Positions 45,453 to 53,881 of a stretch of 64,000 nucleotides of DNA are shown here, in pieces (positions within the stretch are counted from its first letter, which is position 1; each line of letters starts with the position of its first letter). Under the pieces are notes generated by a model, which saw nothing but the letters and a program-made list of their open reading frames with translations, had not been told where the DNA came from and did not search any database. Origin of the DNA: Arenibacter echinorum. GTDB lineage: Bacteria > Bacteroidota > Bacteroidia > Flavobacteriales > Flavobacteriaceae. A program made the position numbers and the translations under genes. The stretch spans positions 163,360-227,359 of the forward strand of contig NZ_QLLN01000001.1 of assembly GCF_003259375.1 (NCBI RefSeq), given 5' to 3'.

Positions 45453-45559
45453 TGTTATTTAATTGTTAATTAAAAATTTAATTGCAATTTTTGTTTGTTA
45501 AAATTTTGGAGGTGATAATTTAGGGGTATAGAAATTATCAATTTCGCATTAAAGCTATT

Positions 45560-46312
45560 TTACGAAAAGGCAAGTCCACCATTAATATCGATGTTTGCAC
45601 CTGTAATAAATGATGTTTCGGATGAAGCCAGACAGGCTACTGCATTTGCAATTTCCTCTGCCGAGCCTTCCCTGCGAAGTGGGGTCATTCCCGCTACTTT
45701 CTCCCGTACCTCATCTGTAGTGAAGGTATCGTGAAAGGTGGTGGCGATCATTCCGGGACAAAGGGCATTTACCCGAATATTTTTTGGGCCTACCTCCTTG
45801 GCCAGACCTCGTGTAAAGGTCATTATAGCTCCTTTTGAAGTTGCATAGGCTATAGATCCTCCGCCCCCACCGTCCCGACCGGCTTGGGAGGCTATATTTA
45901 CTATAGAGGCCCCAGATTTCATATGGGGCAGTACTGCTTGTGTTACAAGAAAGGTAGAATTAAGATTCAATTTTATCACCTTGTCAAAAAAGGCTTCGTC
46001 CATCTCGGCTATTGTCTTCCTGGCCACTAGGCCACCGGCGTTGTTTACCAAGACGTCTATTGTTTCTCCATAGTTGCTAATGGTTTCCTTTATAAGTTTG
46101 TCTACTTCAGATTTCTTGGTCACATCCGCCTTGACAATTATTGCTTCGCCACCGGCCGATTCAATTGCGTTAAGAGTTTCTTGGGCATTTGCCTCGTTGC
46201 TATAGTAATTTACTACAACCTTGGCGCCTTCCTTGGCCAATTTTATGGAAATGGCCTTTCCAATATCCCTAGTGCCACCAGTAACAATGGCTATTTTTCC
46301 TTTTAAATTCAT
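45560..46312 (-). CDS. SDR oxidoreductase of the lyase/kdgF operon
   Basis: The 250-residue SDR reads TGGTRDIG at the nucleotide-binding turn (Asp in place of the usual middle Gly, a variant seen in other FabG-like proteins), 'NNAGG' near 92, Ser in 'NIASQAG' and Y-x-x-x-K in 'YATSKGA'. It ends 'TGANIDINGG', typical of FabG-like SDRs. It is the third gene of an operon after the PL7 lyase and kdgF (48 bases after kdgF), which makes it the better candidate for the DEH reductase that turns the KdgF product into KDG. It shares only general SDR features with the other SDR at 37190, so the two may act on different intermediates. Confidence 0.85.
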   Translation of the reverse strand: MNLKGKIAIVTGGTRDIGKAISIKLAKEGAKVVVNYYSNEANAQETLNAIESAGGEAIIVKADVTKKSEVDKLIKETISNYGETIDVLVNNAGGLVARKTIAEMDEAFFDKVIKLNLNSTFLVTQAVLPHMKSGASIVNIASQAGRDGGGGGSIAYATSKGAIMTFTRGLAKEVGPKNIRVNALCPGMIATTFHDTFTTDEVREKVAGMTPLRREGSAEEIANAVACLASSETSFITGANIDINGGLAFS

Positions 46313-46360
46313 ATGTGTTGTTTATGACATAAAGTCTTCCCGAATGGGGCGGTTTTTTAA

Positions 46361-46738
46361 TTATGACTTCTTATCTCCAAAATAAGAAACCGCTCCACCG
46401 CTTAAGAAATCTTCCCTTACAGGACTAAATGTGTCAATTAGTATCCCTTCTTCCAAACAAACTGCACTGTGCAATAGATTAGGTTCAATATAAACTCCAT
46501 CTCCTGCTTCTACAATTTTCTTTTCTCCATTAATTTCAAATTCAAATTTGCCTGAAGCACAATAGGTAGCTTGGGTATGAAAATGTTTATGTGGGGAACC
46601 TAATGCTCCTTTTTCAAACTTCACTTTTACCATCATGATTTGGTTATCGTACCCCAAAAACTGTCTTGATACTCCTCCTCCAAGTTCTTCCCATTCCATT
46701 TCTTTTGTGGTGATGTACTTTTCACTAAATCGTTTCAT
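46361..46738 (-). CDS. kdgF: Cupin KdgF, unsaturated uronate linearisation
   Basis: KdgF converts the 4,5-unsaturated uronate released by lyases to its open keto form (DEH). The 125-residue single cupin has the metal-binding row 'GSPHKHFHTQATYCASGKFEF' (H50, H52, H54, Q56) and the second motif 'AGDGVYIEPNLLHSAVC' (H90), as in known KdgF proteins. Length matches. It is cytoplasmic. It lies between the tandem PL7 lyase and an SDR gene in one operon under the operator at 49031-49053, which strongly supports a role in alginate use. Confidence 0.92.
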   Translation of the reverse strand: MKRFSEKYITTKEMEWEELGGGVSRQFLGYDNQIMMVKVKFEKGALGSPHKHFHTQATYCASGKFEFEINGEKKIVEAGDGVYIEPNLLHSAVCLEEGILIDTFSPVREDFLSGGAVSYFGDKKS

Positions 46739-46809
46739 TTTTTTTTGATTTTAATTAGTCTTTACTCTTTTTTAATTACGATCAACTCTTTTATACGGAT
46801 CAAGTCGAT

Positions 46810-48864
46810 TTACTTTGGGGGTGTACCCTGACCTACGGTTGCTTCCCTAAACCATACTTCCGTATAACATCCGTTTTCGTATTGTTTGGCGATATCACCT
46901 CCGTAGGTTTCCGCACCTGAAAACCAAACCATGTTGGTTTCTGGACTTTTTCCATTGGTCTGGTTATAAGCGCCTTGTTTAAAATAATTCAATTCTCCAC
47001 TATAGGCAGTGGCACGTTCAATGGCGTCTTGCCCTATGGGGGCGAATAATTGCTTCATCTGTTCAGGGAAGTCCGACTTTTTAACATATTCTGATGATAT
47101 CAGATTTTTGGTAAATGTTTTGGTTTCGTGATTTTCACTTTTGAAGGTTAGATACATGATTCCCTTATAAACATTTACTTCATAACTAAATTCTTCACCT
47201 AATTCAATGCCATTTTTAGGTTCAGCAGGAAAGTCGTTTATACCTTTCCCAATGACGGACATATCGTTCCCCCATACGGCATAGGAATGTTCCCACCGGC
47301 CTGAATTATCATCCCCTACTGGATTGATTTCATAATTCCAAAAAACGGAACCCTTGGTGTGACCAGGAAATTTCTTGTAGAATATTTTAAGAGGTTCATT
47401 TTCATGTCCTTCACCACTGTGAATTTGCCCCACAACAGTGGAATAGGATGCAGCTACTCTGGCATCGCCAGAAATGGAGACCTGCATTACCTTGCAGGTG
47501 CCTGTTAGTTTGCCACCTTCTTCAGGGAGCCATTCTCTTTTTTCGTGTAGTTCGGTTCTTGTATTACTGGAGTTTTTTGAAGTGACACCAGAATTTGGAG
47601 TTTTGTAGACTACCCAACGCCTTGTACCGTCTATTACACTGTAGAAGAAATCTTTGTGTTCGAACTGCGTGATATCTTCCACCTCCTTACCGTCACCCAG
47701 CAATATTTTAAATTTATCCATAAATGGAATCACCTCATTGGGATAGACCGTTTTAGTACTTAGGCCATCATTTGCTTCGAAATAACCTGTATTAGAAATG
47801 GCGTCATCGCTGATTGTGATATCTGCGGATTTAAACCAAACCTCGGCGTAATTGCCATCTGCATATTGTTTTTGTATATCACCACCATGGGTTTCGGCCC
47901 CAGAACACCAGACTTTATTAACCTTAGGGTCTTTTCCGTTCGTTTGGTTGTATGTGCCCAATTTAAAAAAGAGACCCTCACCGGTATACGCTTCTTTGCG
48001 CTCGAGGCCATCCTGCCCAATGGGTACAAATAATTTCTTGGTTTGCTCTGGCATGTCCGAAAGATTTGCATATTCAGAGGAAATAAGATTTTTAGTAAAT
48101 TTTTTGGTCTCATGGCCTTCACTCGTGAATGTTAGATGCATCATACCTTCCTTAATAACTACTTCATAAGTGAATTCTTCACCTAAGGCAATTCCGTCAA
48201 CTGGTTCAGGTGGATAGGTGTTTTCATCAGTACCGACAACAGAAAAGTCATAGCCCCATATAGGATAGGAATAATCCCATCTTTTGGAATTATCATCACC
48301 TGCAGTATTTATTTCGTAATGCCAAAAGACAGAGCCTTTTTCATGCCCAGGAAATTTTTTATAGAAGATTTTAAGTGGTTCGTTTTCATGCCCATCTGCA
48401 CTGTGAATCTGACCAACTACTACTGAATACGTTGAAGCAACGCGGGCATCGCCGGTAGTTGACACGTTCATTACCTTTAGGGTCGCTTTCATAGTAGCTT
48501 CTGTCATTGGTGTCCACTTCTTTAATTGGGCCAATTCGGTTCTTGTATTGTTCGAGGTACCATGGGTATTTCCTGCATTTGGAGTTTTGAATACTACCCA
48601 ATCGCCATGATCATCACTCGCAGTATAAAAGTAATTCTTGTTCTCATAGTCAAGAGCTTGGCCTACATTAGAGCCATCACCTAGGATCAAATTCCAATGT
48701 TGAAAAAATGGTATAATGTCGTTTGGACTACGACCTATAGCTGCGTTTTCAGAATTGTCTGTAGATTCTTGTTTTTTGTTTTCTTTACAGCCAATAAATA
48801 GCAAAATGGTACTCATCATGAATAAATAATGTACCGAAACCGAATTGAATATTTTAAAGTTCAT
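46810..48864 (-). CDS. Alginate lyase with two tandem PL7 domains, lipoprotein
   Basis: From the ATG at 48864 the protein has 684 residues and a lipoprotein signal (FIGCKEN; Cys26). It contains two full PL7 beta-jelly-roll domains, about 48-345 and 376-680. The catalytic motifs recur exactly 328 residues apart: RTEL at 108 and 436, QIH at 152 and 480, and YNQ at 305 and 633. The Arg, Gln, His and Tyr of the PL7 site are therefore kept in both. The usual RTELR is RTELAQ and RTELHE here. It should cut alginate by beta-elimination at the cell surface. It leads an operon with kdgF and an SDR, behind the operator-promoter at 49031-49081. Confidence 0.93.
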   Translation of the reverse strand: MNFKIFNSVSVHYLFMMSTILLFIGCKENKKQESTDNSENAAIGRSPNDIIPFFQHWNLILGDGSNVGQALDYENKNYFYTASDDHGDWVVFKTPNAGNTHGTSNNTRTELAQLKKWTPMTEATMKATLKVMNVSTTGDARVASTYSVVVGQIHSADGHENEPLKIFYKKFPGHEKGSVFWHYEINTAGDDNSKRWDYSYPIWGYDFSVVGTDENTYPPEPVDGIALGEEFTYEVVIKEGMMHLTFTSEGHETKKFTKNLISSEYANLSDMPEQTKKLFVPIGQDGLERKEAYTGEGLFFKLGTYNQTNGKDPKVNKVWCSGAETHGGDIQKQYADGNYAEVWFKSADITISDDAISNTGYFEANDGLSTKTVYPNEVIPFMDKFKILLGDGKEVEDITQFEHKDFFYSVIDGTRRWVVYKTPNSGVTSKNSSNTRTELHEKREWLPEEGGKLTGTCKVMQVSISGDARVAASYSTVVGQIHSGEGHENEPLKIFYKKFPGHTKGSVFWNYEINPVGDDNSGRWEHSYAVWGNDMSVIGKGINDFPAEPKNGIELGEEFSYEVNVYKGIMYLTFKSENHETKTFTKNLISSEYVKKSDFPEQMKQLFAPIGQDAIERATAYSGELNYFKQGAYNQTNGKSPETNMVWFSGAETYGGDIAKQYENGCYTEVWFREATVGQGTPPK

Positions 48865-49030
48865 ATGATATGGATTATGTTTTCTATAAAAACCGTAAAA
48901 AGTCATTTTTTTAACGGCTAGGATAATTTCTTCAACAATCTAAAAGAAACCTTCTATCAGATGGTTTTACCTGCACTTCTACGATAATGAAAGCCATTAA
49001 AAAACAGAGCGAAAGTGATTTTGTAAAAAT

Positions 49031-49081
49031 TGGTTTACCAGATTGGTTTACCAAAAATACGCAAATTTGTGGAACCACCAA
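49031..49081 (-). promoter_or_regulatory. Operator and promoter of the PL7-kdgF-SDR operon
   Basis: TGGTTTACCA occurs at 49031-49040 and 49044-49053, 13 bp apart. On the minus strand TTG (49081-49079), 19 bases, and TATTTTTG (49059-49052) make a consensus promoter. Its -7 element runs into the first operator copy. Confidence 0.85.
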
Positions 49082-49265
49082 ATATTTAACATTAAATCGA
49101 TCTGTTTTATCTTTAATTAATAATATTCTATCTGTGAAATTGCTAATTCAGTAAATGTGAATTTTGCTCAAATAGAGTATTGTATAGGGGGTAGTCAAAA
49201 AAGAATTTGGGATTAAGGTTCTTTATTCCAAAAGACCGCTAAATAATAGACCTTATAAGAGCTAA

Positions 49266-49409
49266 TCAAATTAGAAGCAATGGTATTACATCGCTTGGAT
49301 AAATTGTGACTTTTATGTCTTCATTATTTGACTTCTTAGCGGTATTAAGACAGCTATTTAATGCTGCTATATGAGCTGGTACGAATAATTTTGCAATTAT
49401 GGCGGCCAT
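49266..49409 (-). CDS. Possible 47-residue small protein between the lyase genes
   Basis: An ATG at 49409 opens a 47-codon frame (starts MAAIIAKLFVPAHIAALNSC, ends PLLLI) that closes at 49266. The composition is protein-like and it lies on the same strand as the lyases, 90 bases after the PL6 stop codon. There is no recognisable family, no ribosome-binding evidence and no homology that I can cite. It may be chance or a gene remnant. Confidence 0.2.
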   Translation of the reverse strand: MAAIIAKLFVPAHIAALNSCLNTAKKSNNEDIKVTIYPSDVIPLLLI

Positions 49410-49499
49410 TTTAATAGGTTTTAATTTTTGTTTATTTCTTTTTAATTAGAAACATTAGATGTAGTCCTTGCAAAGTGGCTTAATGACAGGGGGATTGGT

Positions 49500-51809
49500 T
49501 TAGTACAGTAATTTCATTTCTAAATTCTCTTCAACACGGATTTCCCCTGAATTGCTTATCTCATTGTCCGAATGGGTATTGTTTTTCGCTCCCCAAAGTA
49601 AGGCTACCAGTTTTACCGGATTGTTTTTAAAGGTGTTTTTGGAAATATCGACATTTACAATGCCATGGGAGTTGATCAGAATACCGTTTTTTTCTTGAGC
49701 ACCACAATTGGTAAAGGTGCTGTTGGTGACCAACAGATTCCCACCAATGGTAGATTCGTCATAACCTCCGCGATAGTAATCTATGACATTGTTTTTTACA
49801 TTGGAGAACCGGCAATTATCTACAGTTAGGTATTCAGTGTTATAATCTCCTAGATCATTAGTTTCTTCAGATAGTTCCAAACCATTTTCGCAATTTGATA
49901 TTGAAGTATTTTCAAAGGTGATACGTTCTGCAAAGGACTCCTTATAGACCTTTAAGACATAATTAAAATCACTGATATCACAATCGGCAACCGTTAAACC
50001 AAAATGTGTAAACATATTTTCTTTTAAACTGGCGAATACATATTGGTAATTATTTCCTTTTAGGGTTACATTTTTTAGGTTTAAAAATCCTTTAGGTTGA
50101 AGTTGGAATAGTGGTGAATTTTCTGCTCCCGAATAATTTAGGATCACTTTCGACTTATCCAAAGATTTAATGGTCAACTCTTTATTGATAACCAAGGATT
50201 GTGGGATGTCATAATTTCCTGCTTCCAATGAAATGATGTCCCCATTTTCGGCCTCATTGATTTTAGTTTGTAGATTTTCTGCTTTGCCTACAGCTACAGT
50301 TTTAGGCTCTGGAGCTTCATCTTCAACTGAATACCAGCTTGGGCCATATTTGGATCTTTCCAAAATTTTTGGGTCTTTAAAATCCGTAGAGACAAAGGCT
50401 CCAATGGAGTTGTTTTTAGCTCTGGAACTGCCGACCAAATCTTTGGATATTTTTTCAAATTCGAACCCTTTGTAAGGTTCGATAGCTATTTTGGAAGAAG
50501 GGATAGCAATATTTTCCGCAATTTCTTTAATGTCAAAAATTACAGCCTCCAAGCCGTCATAGGGTTTAAAATCCACCCCTTGATTATGGATTGCGTTGCT
50601 TTTAAAGGTCACTCCATCGGCCTTATCGTGTTCCACAATCGGTGACGTATCACCTTTTTCATTATAAATTACATTGTTTGCTATAATGGTCCTTATGGGT
50701 CTGGCAGAGCGAATCTCAGAGGAAGGCAGAACATCTTCCTGACTTAAATTTTGACCAACTCCGAATTGCCAAGGGGAATCGCAATTGATGTAGGTATTAT
50801 AAGCGACCACTACATCGGTAACCTGATTGTATCTATTTTGGGGGGATTTTGGAATTCCGTTCATTACGGCCAGGGCACTTCTAAAATTCTTTCCTTTTAT
50901 ATTATAGAAGTAATTGTTGGTTACCCAATGCCCTGTGTTGATGATTCTGATACCTCCTATGTTTTCGTTTTTACCATCGCCAATAAAGTAATTGCCATCA
51001 ATAGTGCAGTAATTGCCATGTCTTGTTACCAAAGAACCTTCGCTTTTATAAAAGACATTATTTCTGAACTCATTGAAGTTGGTTTTGCTGGAAATAATTT
51101 CTACTTCACCGTTGCACTCTTCAAATAAGTTATTGGCAACCATTGTATAACTTGGGGACATAGAAGAAAAACTGTTGCCAATTTGAATGGTCTCGCCACT
51201 GGCACCACCTTTGGGAGGTCTTGGTCCAAAATGGTTGTATACGATTTGATGGTAATTGTTTATACTCTCATTGCCTTCCAAGTCCACCCTAATGGTGGGT
51301 CCGCGATTAGTTTTTCCCGCAATGTAATTATTGCTTAAGGTATTGTGTCTTCCCCAGAATTGAACCCAGAGATCCGTATCATCACGATGCATCTTATTAA
51401 AATCCTCAATAACACAATTGGTAAGGGTGCAGTGATTTGCTATCGTATTCGCATCTATTCTAAATTCCAATACTGCTTCACTTGGCGAATAACCATTTCT
51501 AAAGTGCAGGCCATCCACCACTAAGTACTTCCCTCCAAATTTTAAATCGGATACGCCTTCAATAAAAACTTTTCCAGGTGTTTCAGCTTTAATGGTGATT
51601 GGCTTGTCTTCTGTGCCTTCGCCTATAAATTTAATGCGGACATCTTTCCATATACCATTGGCCAACACAATGTTATCGCCAGCCTGCACATTTTTTATGG
51701 CTTCTTCCAATTCTTCAGGAGTGCTAACCGTTTTAGTGTTAAGATTGGTCTTATCCCCACAAGCGCCGATAATAAACAAAAAGCACAGCAACGTTACTAG
51801 TCTAGTCAT
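49500..51809 (-). CDS. Alginate lyase family PL6 (chondroitinase-B fold), two-domain lipoprotein
   Basis: The 769-residue lyase has a lipoprotein signal (IIGACGDK; Cys17). The N-terminal parallel beta-helix (about 25-400) carries the PL6 site: E235 and E237 (NGEVEIIS), K242 and R263 (TRHGN), corresponding to the calcium-binding acids and the Brønsted base and acid of known PL6 enzymes. A second beta-helix (about 500-760; 'GDIISLEAGNYDIPQSLVINKELTIKS', then repeated 'N-x-F' turns) makes it the large, two-domain form of the family. It probably removes units from alginate or polyMG at the surface. It is alone behind its own operator-promoter at 51847-51897, divergent from a sugar isomerase-like gene. 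Confidence 0.93.
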   Translation of the reverse strand: MTRLVTLLCFLFIIGACGDKTNLNTKTVSTPEELEEAIKNVQAGDNIVLANGIWKDVRIKFIGEGTEDKPITIKAETPGKVFIEGVSDLKFGGKYLVVDGLHFRNGYSPSEAVLEFRIDANTIANHCTLTNCVIEDFNKMHRDDTDLWVQFWGRHNTLSNNYIAGKTNRGPTIRVDLEGNESINNYHQIVYNHFGPRPPKGGASGETIQIGNSFSSMSPSYTMVANNLFEECNGEVEIISSKTNFNEFRNNVFYKSEGSLVTRHGNYCTIDGNYFIGDGKNENIGGIRIINTGHWVTNNYFYNIKGKNFRSALAVMNGIPKSPQNRYNQVTDVVVAYNTYINCDSPWQFGVGQNLSQEDVLPSSEIRSARPIRTIIANNVIYNEKGDTSPIVEHDKADGVTFKSNAIHNQGVDFKPYDGLEAVIFDIKEIAENIAIPSSKIAIEPYKGFEFEKISKDLVGSSRAKNNSIGAFVSTDFKDPKILERSKYGPSWYSVEDEAPEPKTVAVGKAENLQTKINEAENGDIISLEAGNYDIPQSLVINKELTIKSLDKSKVILNYSGAENSPLFQLQPKGFLNLKNVTLKGNNYQYVFASLKENMFTHFGLTVADCDISDFNYVLKVYKESFAERITFENTSISNCENGLELSEETNDLGDYNTEYLTVDNCRFSNVKNNVIDYYRGGYDESTIGGNLLVTNSTFTNCGAQEKNGILINSHGIVNVDISKNTFKNNPVKLVALLWGAKNNTHSDNEISNSGEIRVEENLEMKLLY

Positions 51810-51846
51810 AGTTAATGAATTTAAGGTAGCACTTATAAATAATAAT

Positions 51847-51897
51847 TGGTTAACCAGATTGGTTAACCAAAAATACGTATATTTGTTGAACTAACAA
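51847..51897 (-). promoter_or_regulatory. Operator and promoter of the PL6 gene, shared with the divergent gene
   Basis: TGGTTAACCA at 51847-51856 and 51860-51869 are perfect and 13 bp apart. On the minus strand TTG (51897-51895), 19 bases, and TATTTTTG (51875-51868) form a consensus promoter that merges with the operator. The same DNA is also the upstream region of the plus-strand gene at 51945. Confidence 0.87.
51859..51885 (+). promoter_or_regulatory. Possible plus-strand promoter of the isomerase-like gene
   Basis: TATATTTG at 51878-51885 is a perfect -7 element on the plus strand; a TTG at 51859-51861 lies 16 bases upstream, one less than the usual range. The TTG falls within the second operator copy, so a bound repressor would block this promoter too. 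Confidence 0.5.
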
Positions 51898-51944
51898 ATT
51901 TTTAACATAAAAACTATCATTGCTTAATAAATCATAGCTATAAA

Positions 51945-52913
51945 ATGAAAAATAATAATTTACATTGTTCAAGAAGGGAATTTGCCCTGTTGTCTGCAAT
52001 GGGTCTGGCGGCAACACCACTCCTTGGGTTCGATCATATATTAATGGAACAAGCTGCTCCGGTAAAGGCTGATTTATCCGTAAACCTATTTTCCAAACAC
52101 TTGCAGTTCCTGAATTATAATGATATGTCGGAAGCAGCAGCAGAAATAGGTTTTGACGGATTGGATTTAACGGTAAGGCCGGAGGGGCACGTATTTCCAG
52201 ATCGCGTATCCGAGGATTTACCTAAGGCGGTCGAGGCCATGAAAAAATATGGTCTAAACCCTAGACTGATGACCACCAACGTTATTGATGTCAATAACAA
52301 GGAACATAGATCCGTGTTGGAAACAGCCAGCAAAAGTGGGTTTTCCCATTATCGTACTGCTTGGCTAAGCTATCCTGAGAACAGGGAGATTTCTGAAAGT
52401 CAGACTATCTATGGTCAACAATTGAAGAATTTGGAAGTTCTAAATAAACAGCTGGGTCTTATCGGCTGTTATCAAAATCATGCAGGCAATCACGTAGGGG
52501 CGCCCATTTGGGATTTACCGCCTATTCTTCAGGCTACCAAAAATGCAAATATTGGTTGCCAATATGATATAAGACACGCCGTTGTGGAAGGGGGCAGCTG
52601 TTGGGAACTCGGGTTGCGACTTATTAGACCTTTTATTAAAACCATAGTCATTAAAGATTTTAAATGGGGAACCGTCAATGGACAATGGAAGCCCATCAAT
52701 ACTCCGTTGGGGGAGGGGATGGTAGATTTTGAGCGCTACTTTTCATTGCTCAAAAAATATAAAATAAACGTGCCCGTATCCCTGCACCTGGAGTACGGGC
52801 TGGGTGGTGCTGAACACGGCGCGACTGAAATCACCATAGATAAAAAAGAAGTCTTTGCACAAATGAAAAAGGATTTGACCTTCCTTCAGGAAGCTTGGCA
52901 AAGAGCGGAATAA
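51945..52913 (+). CDS. Tat-exported sugar isomerase/epimerase-like TIM-barrel protein
   Basis: The 322-residue protein begins with a twin-arginine signal: C-S-R-R-E-F-A-L-L followed by a hydrophobic run ending near residue 33. Residues about 45-315 resemble the xylose-isomerase-like TIM barrel ('AAAEIGFDGLDLTVRPEGHVFPD', 'NHAGNHVGAPIWDL', 'CQYDIRHAVVEGG', 'TIVIKDFKW', 'VPVSLHLEYGLGG'), with Asp, Glu and His placed to bind a metal. Such proteins isomerise or epimerise sugars, or act as 3-keto-glycoside enzymes in the periplasm. It starts an apparent operon with the RraA-like gene (25 bases apart) and shares its upstream region with the PL6 lyase, so co-regulation by the uronate repressor is possible. 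Confidence 0.82.
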   Translation: MKNNNLHCSRREFALLSAMGLAATPLLGFDHILMEQAAPVKADLSVNLFSKHLQFLNYNDMSEAAAEIGFDGLDLTVRPEGHVFPDRVSEDLPKAVEAMKKYGLNPRLMTTNVIDVNNKEHRSVLETASKSGFSHYRTAWLSYPENREISESQTIYGQQLKNLEVLNKQLGLIGCYQNHAGNHVGAPIWDLPPILQATKNANIGCQYDIRHAVVEGGSCWELGLRLIRPFIKTIVIKDFKWGTVNGQWKPINTPLGEGMVDFERYFSLLKKYKINVPVSLHLEYGLGGAEHGATEITIDKKEVFAQMKKDLTFLQEAWQRAE

Positions 52914-52938
52914 ATAGGGATAACCAGAGCATAACAAT

Positions 52939-53655
52939 ATGGAATACACAAAAAATTCTACAAAAGAGAAATTAAGAAAAGTCAGTACCGCCACCATTGC
53001 TACCTGTCTTTTTAAAAAAGGATTGAAAAAACAATTTATTCAGGACATTAAACCCTTAAAACTGGGCAAGCCCACTATGGTAGGGGAGGCCTATACCTTG
53101 CGTTATATACCGGCTCGTGAAGATTTGAATAGTATAGAAGTGTTCAAGGATCCTAAACATTTACAAAGGGTAGCGGTCGAGGAGTGTCCAAAAGGCGCTA
53201 TTTTGGTTATTGATAGTAGAAAGGATGCCCGAGCTGCTTCGGCAGGTTCCATATTGGTCACGCGATTAATGGTAAGAGGGGTGTCGGGAATTGTAACCGA
53301 TGGAGGTTTTCGGGATTCTGCTGAAATTGCCGAGTTGAATATTCCTTCATATCACAATAGACCCTCGGCACCTACCAATCTGACCCTGCACCAGGCCATT
53401 GCCATTAACGAACCAATTGGATGTGGTGATGTGGCTGTTTTTCCAGGAGATATTTTGGTAGGGGACGATGATGGGGTTATGGTAATCCCGGCCGGAATTG
53501 CCGATGAGGTGGCCGACGAATGTTTGCAAATGACCTTATTCGAGGAATTTGTCATGGAAAATGTACAAAATGGGCGATCAATTATTGGGTTATATCCACT
53601 GGTTGATGAAAAAATCAAGAAGGAATATGAGGGTTGGAGGGCTAATAAAAATTAG
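52939..53655 (+). CDS. RraA-family aldolase-like protein
   Basis: The 238 residues belong to the RraA / HMG-CHA aldolase fold: 'VSTATIATCLFKKG' at the start, 'GAILVIDSRKDARAASAGSILVTRLMVRGVSGIVTDGGFRDS' in the middle (the Arg and Asp of the metal- and pyruvate-binding site), and 'PGDILVGDDDGVMVIPAGIADEV' at the end. Members either cleave hydroxy-acid substrates to pyruvate or bind RNase E. There is no RNase E gene evidence here, and the metabolic context favours a lyase or aldolase role. It lies 25 bases downstream of the isomerase-like gene and is likely co-transcribed with it. Confidence 0.85.
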   Translation: MEYTKNSTKEKLRKVSTATIATCLFKKGLKKQFIQDIKPLKLGKPTMVGEAYTLRYIPAREDLNSIEVFKDPKHLQRVAVEECPKGAILVIDSRKDARAASAGSILVTRLMVRGVSGIVTDGGFRDSAEIAELNIPSYHNRPSAPTNLTLHQAIAINEPIGCGDVAVFPGDILVGDDDGVMVIPAGIADEVADECLQMTLFEEFVMENVQNGRSIIGLYPLVDEKIKKEYEGWRANKN

Positions 53656-53881
53656 AATAGCTTTCAAAGTTTTTATGTTTAGCACAGGAAGGCAGGGGTT
53701 GGACTTTTCTTTTTTTTTATAACACATATTTTTTTAATTTAGGAAGTTCACTTGGCAGAAGATTTATTACAGGCAATTTACCGTAGATAATTTCTGATTT
53801 AAGTGGCAAAGTGTGGGGCATCGATTTTGACAAACCAACATTTAATACATGGCGATATTCATCAAATTCAAACCCTTAAGA

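Larger units (their letters stand above)
45094..45559. other. susC leader region
   Basis: This 466-base stretch between the SDR stop codon and susC has no gene. It contains, right to left, AT-rich DNA, a triple operator with a -7 element (45411-45452), and a plus-strand hairpin pair with a T-run (45275-45341). The leader proper (about 45094-45255) has no strong hairpin that I can see. Confidence 0.6.
48865..49499. other. Intergenic region between the two lyase genes
   Basis: About 635 bases. It holds the PL7 operator-promoter (49031-49081) and a possible tiny reading frame (49266-49409, minus). The rest is AT-rich with no clear hairpin terminator for the PL6 gene that ends at 49500. Confidence 0.5.

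Noticed and set aside
52939-53655. RraA as a regulator of RNase E
   Set aside because: The gene is coupled to a sugar isomerase-like gene and keeps the aldolase-type metal site; a metabolic role fits better.
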